Below, piece by piece: positions 57,120-64,000 of a DNA stretch of 64,000 nucleotides (position 1 is its first letter; the number at the start of each line of letters is the position of its first letter). Source of the DNA: Pseudevernia furfuracea. Its lineage: Eukaryota; Ascomycota; Lecanoromycetes; Lecanorales; Parmeliaceae. The notes under the pieces were generated by a model. The model had not been told where the DNA came from. It saw only the letters and a list, made by a program, of their open reading frames with translations, and did no database searches. Position numbers and translations under genes: made by a program. The stretch is from assembly GCA_022315425.1 (NCBI GenBank), contig JAIUPT010000035.1, positions 434,001-498,000 of the forward strand, read 5' to 3'.

Positions 57120-58214
57120 GACCAGGAATACCCTTACCAAAGAAGCCTTGTCGTCCAATTACGGATGTACCGACGTATTCGATCGCATGCCGACACTTCG
57201 ACTTGCAAACGCTGTGGTTCATCGCGGCGAACAAATGTCGGAAATGATGACCACAAAGGGACACACGTTTCATTTTGACCCCAGCGATAGCGATCAAGAA
57301 CCTAGTGAGCAAGGACGAGATAGCTAAGATGACGGCATACAGGACCTGGACGTGGCCAACATGGACCTCGACCATAAGCCCAAAGGAACGATCAAGACAC
57401 GCTATCTAGAAAGTCATCCAGATCTGGAAGAAGTTATACATGGGAACATATTTTTGTGCGAACCAGATAGCAGAAGTATTCAAGCTTGGCTGAAAGAGGT
57501 ATATCGCAATGCCTGGGGCTTTGAAATTGGCACACTGAACTCTTCGCTTCTGAGGGTAACCATGAAGCGTCAAGCTGTGAAATGGAGGGATCTAGCCCTT
57601 GGATATATTGCGGACGTAGTGACCATGGTCCATACTTTCGTCGTCGATCTTCTCTCTGTGGTTTGCCCGATTGAAAGAATCCGAAGTGGAATCATGTCCT
57701 TGCTTATAGATGGCTTGGTGGATCAATACAAGTCGGCCATATTGCATGTGGAGTTCATCATCGAAACAGAGCTTAATGGAACTCCTGCAACGTTGAATCA
57801 CAATTTTACTGACAATCTAGAGACATGATGAGCAAAGCCTGTGATATTGGAATGTCTCTTTAGCTTACATAAGTGTGCAGTCGTCAGCGCCGCATGTATG
57901 CCGATATGCAGAGCAAGACTTTGTCGGATTGCAAGCACGGTGAGGTGGTCAGACTGAACGACATCATGCAGAATCACCCGATGTTGTATGTCGATCATAC
58001 AATACAAGATCTCCATGATATTTTGCACGCATATTATGGAGTTGCCTGCGAACGATGCGTTGACTGCCTACGAATGCAAGCAGCGGACCACTATCTTACC
58101 ACAGGACCACAAACGCCATTGAGGCTGTTCTCACCGACTTTCGTGGCAGGTATGACACCAACTCAGAGCTGCACGGCTGGAGCCAGAAGCACAGCACGAA
58201 CAACGAAGCTGTAA
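57120..58214 (+). pseudogene. C-terminal relic of a dynamin-like GTPase
   Basis: The frame reads TDVFDRMPTLRLANAVVHRG and GHTFHFDPSDSDQEPSEQGR, then an in-frame TAA at 57325-57327, then the stalk/middle region of fungal dynamin-like proteins: FEIGTLNSSLLRVTMKRQAV, KWRDLALGYIADVVTMVHTF and GTPATLNHNFTDNLE. The next piece continues after a junction at about 57870 (CRQRRMYADMQSKTLSDCKH; VDHTIQDLHDILHAYYGVAC) and matches the family's DxLQDIHDILKAYYKVA...MQAADYHLVTGP block. The junction's donor lacks GT, so splicing is lost. The GTPase domain is absent. It lies within 100 bp of the captain-like relic, so the two are probably pieces of one rearranged locus. Confidence 0.75.
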
Positions 58215-59082
58215 CACTGCATGGTATAGACGGTTTGATATCAGATCTTTTCGAATAATGAATGGTATTCGTTGGGGACCTTGGGATAATTGACGAAGCC
58301 GCGAACAGACATAGGAGTGAATTTCTCGAAAAAGAAGGCCTGTAACATACGCTTTGCTGCATCTACTATTCCCTACCCCTCGATGCTGGACACCTAGAAA
58401 GAATCATTTAAATAGAGCGACTACTGTAATTAGATTGTCTATCTCGTTCTTGCCGTAGCAAGCATTGCTAATCTACACTAAGTACAAGGCTTGCCAGGAG
58501 CGAGATAATTCTAGAATGATGCAAATGGCGATCGATCATCAGCTCATTGGCAGCCACGCTCAATGGATCCATCAAAAATACCCAAAAAGCAACAATTCTC
58601 TGTTGTTACGGGATTCCAATTTGCGTAGTCACGTGACGTAGATCGAGCTTGGCGCATGTACATATCACGGCTGGAGGCCCTTCTTCTAGCAACAACGATT
58701 ATCCAACCCCTTATAATTTATCCGTGACAATGGTAGCAACGCTCCTAGTACAGTTATGGCTGCTGTGCGCCAATCCTGTATGAGCGCCGCTTGAGGACTC
58801 CGTGGCTGCTGAGCGCCGAAAGGAGAGAAACAACACCAAGAGCGTCAGCCGCACGTAAGCATGAACATGGATTATCCTGTCTACTGTTGCGTACGCTGCG
58901 TGAGAAGTGCGTCGCCAAAACAGGCGCTTATACTAGGGCACCTTTCGTGGTATGCATTTGACGGCTGCATATGCGCCGTGTGCGGAACTCGTCGCATGCG
59001 CCGCGTGAGAAGATTTCTCGAAATACCCGTTTAAAGTCATCCCTTTCGACGTTCAACGCATTATACCAAAATTCCGACCACG
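58215..59082. other. Intergenic, no gene seen
   Basis: Downstream of the dynamin relic. The plus strand near 58780-59000 repeats short words such as gcgccg and ctgctg, without a clear repeat. No RNA or gene recognised. Confidence 0.45.
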
Positions 59083-59751
59083 ATGTTCAGCATAAGGAGG
59101 TATGCGAGCATATTCGCTCTTGTCACGCTCTTCTCTCCAAGTTCATCTGCTTCACCAGTAGCACAAACCATCGAAGACAGATCAACAAACAATGCAACAT
59201 CCAATCTACTTGGCTTCGATCCGTCGTCTTGTCGAGGTATATCGGGACGGAATCCGTGGGCTCTGGGCCTTACTTCAGAAGCTACAGATGATCTATCTGA
59301 TTTCACAGCGAATGACCATACCAGCCAACTAAATTCAAGCTTGAACAAAAGAGATGGCTCCACAATTCTCCAATTGAATCCCCTTGCTCCGGACAACGTT
59401 ACCGCGCCCGGCTTCGGAAATCAGTGTGAGACACTTGCTCTTCTCGACTTCAACGCGCGACCGCAGGACGGTGGTACAATCAGGACTCCTGCTCTAACAT
59501 TTACACCTAGCCCTGTGTACGGATACTTGCTCTCGACTGGCCTCAACAACGGGGCACCCCAAGTTACCTTGTGGAATAGAGCCAGCGGCGCGTTGACCTG
59601 GACGAGGCTTTCGACCAGATTGGTCAAACCCCATAGTACCTTCCGAGTAGCAGTTGATTTTGCAGGACAACATGCATTCGACTACAGCCTCGTACCGTCG
59701 ACTCAACCCACAACAGGCTCGATCGCAGTTTTCAGAATCAGATTGGGCTAG
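59083..59751 (+). CDS. Small secreted protein of unknown function
   Basis: A single-exon frame of 222 codons. A signal peptide is clear (FSIRRYASIFALVTLFSPSSSASP, residues 2-~25). The mature part has three potential N-glycosylation sites near its start (NNATS, LNSSLN) and only two or three cysteines (one pair near FDPSSCRG and GNQCETLAL). The C-terminal half is beta-prone and aromatic (VTLWNRASGALTWTRLSTRL, FRVAVDFAGQHAFDYSLVPS), like a jelly-roll or concanavalin-like fold, but I do not recognise a family. No TM span or GPI signal is evident. The gene lies beside another secreted-protein gene at 60174. Confidence 0.7.
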   Translation: MFSIRRYASIFALVTLFSPSSSASPVAQTIEDRSTNNATSNLLGFDPSSCRGISGRNPWALGLTSEATDDLSDFTANDHTSQLNSSLNKRDGSTILQLNPLAPDNVTAPGFGNQCETLALLDFNARPQDGGTIRTPALTFTPSPVYGYLLSTGLNNGAPQVTLWNRASGALTWTRLSTRLVKPHSTFRVAVDFAGQHAFDYSLVPSTQPTTGSIAVFRIRLG

Positions 59752-60173
59752 ACAGCAAGCTACGAAGCTGTGGCCAGACCTGATATGGAGATAACAAGAC
59801 TTCATAACTGCTGCGCTCCCGGATTGTTTCTCATACTTGATCGATAAAATTCATAAGATATCCTATCAGGGTTATCGTGCTACTGAAAAGAAATTTCACG
59901 GATTGATGTTGCGGGGTTGTAACATGCACGGACGTCTTGTCTCGTATCGGGGTGTAGCGCCTCGGCGCGTCGCCTTCTCAGCTATTATCCACCCAAGCCA
60001 GATGCGCGAAACATGTTCGCATGCATGCGATTGAAAGGTAAAGCATTCTGTTTGAGCCGGGATTCGCTCGCGGATCATTCCTTAAATCGCCAGGACTCGG
60101 GATGAAAACTTGCCCACTCTCTATTATTGTTCTCCCTTCAAATACTCATTGCGAAAAATCACTGGCAGACAGT
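59752..60173. other. Intergenic between two secreted-protein genes
   Basis: No gene recognised. Short ORFs in both directions have no recognisable content. Confidence 0.5.
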
Positions 60174-60911
60174 ATGCTAAACCCAAGAGGACTCACAGCT
60201 CTCGCTCTGTCCGTGTTGGCCTCTCTTCATCGCGTCAGAGGAGCCTCCTCTATACCCAGGATCGAACTACTCGAGCGACGCTGCTGGAGCCATACTTGCC
60301 CAGGATCTCGCGCTGACTGATGTAACATTCAGCAACGGCAGCTCCAATTCGCTTGGTGTGGCCCCGTCCGATCCGTTGACTTGGACTTCCCCCATCCCTG
60401 GTGGTCAGTTCGAATTTGTCATGAAGGATTGGTCGAGACCATGGATTCCAACGCGCACCCTCGACGGACTACTGTACACGTGTCTGATTCAATTCCCTTT
60501 TAAAGTGAGTCTCTGTTGAGTCGTTTGGAAGCCGGCCAACAGCACACCGTCATTTTGACTTATGGAATCTTGATGCAGGGTACTGCGTCTTTGCCATACG
60601 AGTCTCAACGGTGGGGGGAAGAGTCGTACAGAGTCGAGTCGACCGCTGGAAGCGTACGGTATCATCTTACTTCACGGAGGGAGCATCTTTCACAGCAGCC
60701 TGCTGGAATCGGCCTTCCATTTCCCATGTTTTCAGTCTACGTCAATCAACTGATTAAAGTTGGGGGTTTGTTCCAGGACTGGGTGCCCCAGGCTTCGATC
60801 CAAATGACGATTCGAGTTAATCCGCCTCTGGCGTACGTGTACGTCATTTCGGCTACCCTTGGCGTGCTTGGGCCTGTGGCAAATGAGGGTCCCGCTGTTG
60901 ATGAGGCCTGA
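60174..60911 (+). pseudogene. Secreted protein gene with an apparent one-base frameshift in the signal-peptide region
   Basis: ATG at 60174 starts a good signal peptide (MLNPRGLTALALSVLAS), but the continuing frame soon hits a stop at about 60318. From about 60225 a different frame gives a coherent protein (EPPLYPGSNYSSDAAGAILA, TDVTFSNGSSNSLGVAPSDP, FEFVMKDWSRPWIP), with no ATG of its own. That second frame then splices cleanly (donor at 60505, gtgagt; acceptor ending at 60578; phase 0) into GTASLPYESQRWGEESYRVE, ending at 60911. One base missing in the signal region explains everything. A sequencing error would make this an intact gene of about 220 residues. I recognise no family; N-glycosylation sites are present. 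Confidence 0.55.
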
Positions 60912-61651
60912 GAGACGGTATCCATTCCTACAACATAACGATCCACCTGTCGTTGATCAGGCAGATTTCCGTCACCCTCACTTGCCAGGCCTCTGATTCC
61001 CTCAAGCGACCACTCACGAAGACACATTTCAAGACATCTTTATTTACCTTTAGATTAGAAATCAATAGCTCCATTTACTTAAGATAGCCTTCTTAAAGAG
61101 ATAGCGCGTCACCTATAATAAGGAAGTTAAGATCGTTGGTACTTTCTATAGAGATACTACATCGGAATTAGACTAACCTTCGAGTCGACCATTAGCCTTA
61201 CACAAGACGAGCTGCGCGCGTTCCTGGGGGAGGAATAGGACACGTAATAATTTTTCGTAGAATAGCAATCAGGCAGCAGTCCCCCCACGTTCAAGGGGGC
61301 GCAATCACCCAGGAGCACTTAGGAGCACCCAAGCTCGCGCGACCCTCACTTGTATCACGCGAGTGTAAAGCAGCGCTCACCCTACGAGTAGATTCAGAGA
61401 GGGGTGAGGTCGGGGCAGATTTCTGTCACCTTGGCTGAGTGGCGGAATGTGTCCGCTATCTACTCTACCGAGGATCTACCGAATGCGGTGTCGAAAGCGC
61501 GTCTTCAGCTCTCTAAAATCGCACAAAGCGTGCTTCTGCAGGGGCTCATTTGACGGAGTTTTGAGGACACTGACTTGGAATGTGTTCTATGTACCAAATA
61601 TATGCTGACCTGCTCAGCTTCGGAGGAGTCAAAGTATCACGTCCCTAGACC
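60912..61651. other. Intergenic, no gene seen
   Basis: Downstream of the secreted-protein gene and upstream of the 642-aa gene. AT-rich near 61060-61250. No repeat or RNA recognised. Confidence 0.45.
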
Positions 61652-63580
61652 ATGGATTCGTCTCCATCTAAGCGGCGAAGAACGTCGCCCTCAACCTCTA
61701 TCGCAGTGACCGTCGAGAACACAGATCTTGGGCCATCACCTCAAAATGGCACCAGCCCACGTAGAAGACGATCATCTTTCATGTCGCCAACAAAAGCCAG
61801 CCTCGCGCGCTTCCATCCAAGTCTTCTACCTCGGGCGAAATCGGCGGAGCCCCCTAGGCCTGTCAGTAAGGAACTTCATGATACTATTGAGCAAGACTCG
61901 GTGGTAGCAGGTGGAACGAATGGAATAGGGCATCCTGCAGGTGCAGCTTCGAAAGTGTTGGAATCAGAGATGAATGGCATGGAGAAGAGACAGGGACTTC
62001 TAGCGACACCAAGGCCAAGGTCACAAAATCCAGGAGAGGGCAGTCCGTCGGCAAAGCAAGCCCAGTTTTTGAGAAATCCAGGCCCTCGAGCCTCACCACC
62101 CGAAGAAGCAAGAGACAAAGGAGCGGCGATTAATGGTACGAATGGGGGGCGGCATGAGCCTATTGCAGAAGTGGCAGACATTGAAAGCACTGACATTACT
62201 GTTGTTCCAGGTGGCCAGAACTCCCAGATCCCGTCCACTCCAACGCAATCTAAGTCTTATGTTCCTGCCTCCGGAATGGGTGTTGGAGAGGACGGAGAGC
62301 CCAGTCTGCCGTTAACGCCTTCACAATTAGGTCTGGAGCCTCCTCAGGAGAGGCCGAAAGGTCTGCTTTTCAGTAGTCCGAGCAGAAGACTAAGGAGAAA
62401 AGGAAGATCCAGCGCAAAGTCTTCACCGTTGAAGTCTCTCGATGTTCCTTCAGAGCACCCAAATCAGGAACAGAAGTCCTCAACTGTCAACCTCGGACCT
62501 AGACGCTACATAATGAACACTCCCAAGCCACCTCTTCCGCCGGAAGAAATTCGTCTACTGGAGATGCAGAGTAGGCTGGGTGATGCGGAACAGCAGCTTC
62601 AGAACATCGAGAATACAGTACTGCGGCAACTACTGGTATCCTCGTGGCAGCAGGAAGGAAGCAAGGAAGGGAAGTACATGGCGAAGCAAAACAAGGAAAT
62701 CATACAGCGAAGCGCAAAGATTGTGCAGTTACGGGATGAGGTTCTACAGATCCAAGCTACGCAGAGTACCGACCATCGTCAGGCCAGACCGGAAGAGACT
62801 GATCGGAATTCGGCCTCTACGGAGCCATCCGCCCTCACGCGGCGTCTTGCCAAATTTCTCCCATTCTCAATCAAACCTCTTCCACCAGAGCCGAGGCCTC
62901 CTTCCCACGAGAACATGGACGTAATTCAGGTTCTGGATTTGGACGTACAGCAAACCGCCGCCGTACCCTTTACGATCACCACCTCAAATACGTTACTACT
63001 CCCCCCCGCGGTGGATAACGACCTCCTGCAGCGACAAGATGTAACCATGACAACGCCGCTGCAGTTACTGACATGTGATCTACGACTCGCGGCTAATATC
63101 ACCACCCAGCAAATCTCACAGTTAGATGTTCAAGCGCTAAGCCCATGGGCCGAGTCAGAACTGGGCTCGTGGCTGCGACAATCTCGTGAGAAAATGGAGC
63201 TGGCGGCTTTGGGAAAGGCTTTTGGACGTTATTGGGAGGTTGCGAAACTTCGAGGTAAATGCTGGATCAATTGCAAGCAGGATTTTACAAGCCTTGTTGC
63301 AAATTCTCCGGAGTCCAACAGCCCACTCCTTCATCTCGGCATGCAGGAACTTGTCTTTGCTCGCAGCAACGTCCAGCTCAAAGTGACCTGGCGCATTTCG
63401 CTCAGTGACCAAGGCGAAGTGGAGAGCCACAGCTCTGCGTGTCCCAGATTTCCTGCTGCTTGGCAGCAAGAGGCAAACAGTGAGCTTGCAAAAATAGGCG
63501 ACGCTTTTATGATGTTGGTGGAGGATCGAGGCATCTCTGAAGCGATTGGAATGATTTGCAAGGTAGTCTTCCCTACATGA
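61652..63580 (+). CDS. Uncharacterised nuclear-looking protein of 642 residues
   Basis: A single open frame with a basic, Ser/Pro-rich start (MDSSPSKRRRTSPSTSIAVT), a basic patch at ~38-60 (SPRRRRSSFMSPTKASLARFHPSL) and further RRLRRKGRSSAKSS near 250. These look like nuclear localisation and phosphorylation-rich segments. A short coiled-coil region follows at about residues 297-330 (PPEEIRLLEMQSRLGDAEQQ). The C-terminal ~220 residues are ordered and look conserved (PLQLLTCDLRLAANITTQQI; LKVTWRISLSDQGEVESHSS). The plan resembles fungal kinetochore or chromosome-segregation proteins, but I cannot name the family and give no symbol. Start and end are unambiguous, and no intron is needed. Confidence 0.75.
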   Translation: MDSSPSKRRRTSPSTSIAVTVENTDLGPSPQNGTSPRRRRSSFMSPTKASLARFHPSLLPRAKSAEPPRPVSKELHDTIEQDSVVAGGTNGIGHPAGAASKVLESEMNGMEKRQGLLATPRPRSQNPGEGSPSAKQAQFLRNPGPRASPPEEARDKGAAINGTNGGRHEPIAEVADIESTDITVVPGGQNSQIPSTPTQSKSYVPASGMGVGEDGEPSLPLTPSQLGLEPPQERPKGLLFSSPSRRLRRKGRSSAKSSPLKSLDVPSEHPNQEQKSSTVNLGPRRYIMNTPKPPLPPEEIRLLEMQSRLGDAEQQLQNIENTVLRQLLVSSWQQEGSKEGKYMAKQNKEIIQRSAKIVQLRDEVLQIQATQSTDHRQARPEETDRNSASTEPSALTRRLAKFLPFSIKPLPPEPRPPSHENMDVIQVLDLDVQQTAAVPFTITTSNTLLLPPAVDNDLLQRQDVTMTTPLQLLTCDLRLAANITTQQISQLDVQALSPWAESELGSWLRQSREKMELAALGKAFGRYWEVAKLRGKCWINCKQDFTSLVANSPESNSPLLHLGMQELVFARSNVQLKVTWRISLSDQGEVESHSSACPRFPAAWQQEANSELAKIGDAFMMLVEDRGISEAIGMICKVVFPT

Positions 63581-64000
63581 GGCAAAATTCAATGATCTCT
63601 GCCATCCAAATTGAAGAAAGATAATGTGCAAATACCCTGACATGACGAACTTTGTTATCATCTGCGCAGCACTGACCTCAAAATTCAGGCTTTCTCGATC
63701 CATGACGAGCTCAACGGCCGTTCGATACAGGTCACAGCCCTATAATCTTCTGTTATCAAAATCTCTGTATTCAAAATATCTACTTCAACGCTCATTTACG
63801 TTTCCTGTCTGGCTGTGTAGTAGTGTGCCTCAGCGCCATAAATGATATGTAATTAACACCTCAGGGGCCAAAGGACGCTCTTCTCCCTTAGCCATATTGC
63901 ATCCTAATACACTAGCTACAGCTAACTTCACTCTCTACGTTGGTTTCAAGGTCCGTTGTCGTTGCTGCCACACCCACGGCTCCTTACGTGAGCCAATCGG
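63581..64000. other. Right-edge flank, no gene seen
   Basis: 3' flank of the last gene. A 73-codon plus frame at 63624-63845 has no recognisable content. Confidence 0.5.

Noticed and set aside
1..64000. CRISPR array, bacterial operons, Shine-Dalgarno sites
   Set aside because: Genome is clearly eukaryotic, with spliceosomal introns throughout; no spacer-repeat arrays were found.

Overview
The window is nuclear DNA from a filamentous ascomycete (Pezizomycotina). Genes are mostly interrupted by short introns of about 40-75 bp with GTRNGT donors, CTAAC/CTGAC-type branch sites and YAG acceptors. Conserved products match ascomycete families: AP-2 alpha, Arp6, Hri1, an EF-hand MscS channel, a sedolisin, and a DUF7871-type Cys-rich protein. 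I cannot fix the class or genus from sequence alone. All splice models below were assembled by hand from frame continuity and splice motifs.

Layout. 1-29.7 kb is fairly gene-dense: the tail of a protein resembling a HET-domain protein, a PLP-homeostasis protein, a mechanosensitive channel, a Cys-rich membrane protein, a membrane-associated alpha/beta hydrolase, Hri1, a decayed subtilase, a small CxC-rich protein, a decayed NLR-like STAND NTPase, a methyltransferase, a CorA-like membrane protein and AP-2 alpha. 29.7-43.7 kb is an accessory island with no recognisable housekeeping gene. It holds inverted and direct repeats, a diverged segmental duplication, an intact six-exon orphan gene (35.3-37.0 kb), a perfect 58-bp inverted repeat about 2 kb apart, and a decayed orphan gene. 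43.8-55 kb returns to ordinary genes: sedolisin, a nuclear-looking orphan with duplicated exons, a predicted membrane protein, a zinc-ribbon-like protein, Arp6 and a GCIP-like protein. 55.3-58.3 kb is a graveyard of three adjacent relics: a DUF1295-type membrane enzyme, a DUF3435/FluG-type (Starship-captain-like) fragment and a dynamin-like GTPase C-terminus. 59-61 kb carries two secreted-protein genes, one apparently frameshifted. The right end carries a 642-aa nuclear-looking protein.

The genes do not form one pathway. The housekeeping genes act in endocytosis (AP-2), chromatin (Arp6), osmotic response (MscS) and vitamin B6 homeostasis. The protease, secreted proteins and HET/NLR-like sequences are typical of the environmental and recognition repertoire of such fungi. 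The main signals for a second look are the repeat architecture of 32.5-39.5 kb, two orphan genes whose introns all share one phase and whose exons look tandemly duplicated, and the captain-like relic joined to a dynamin relic.
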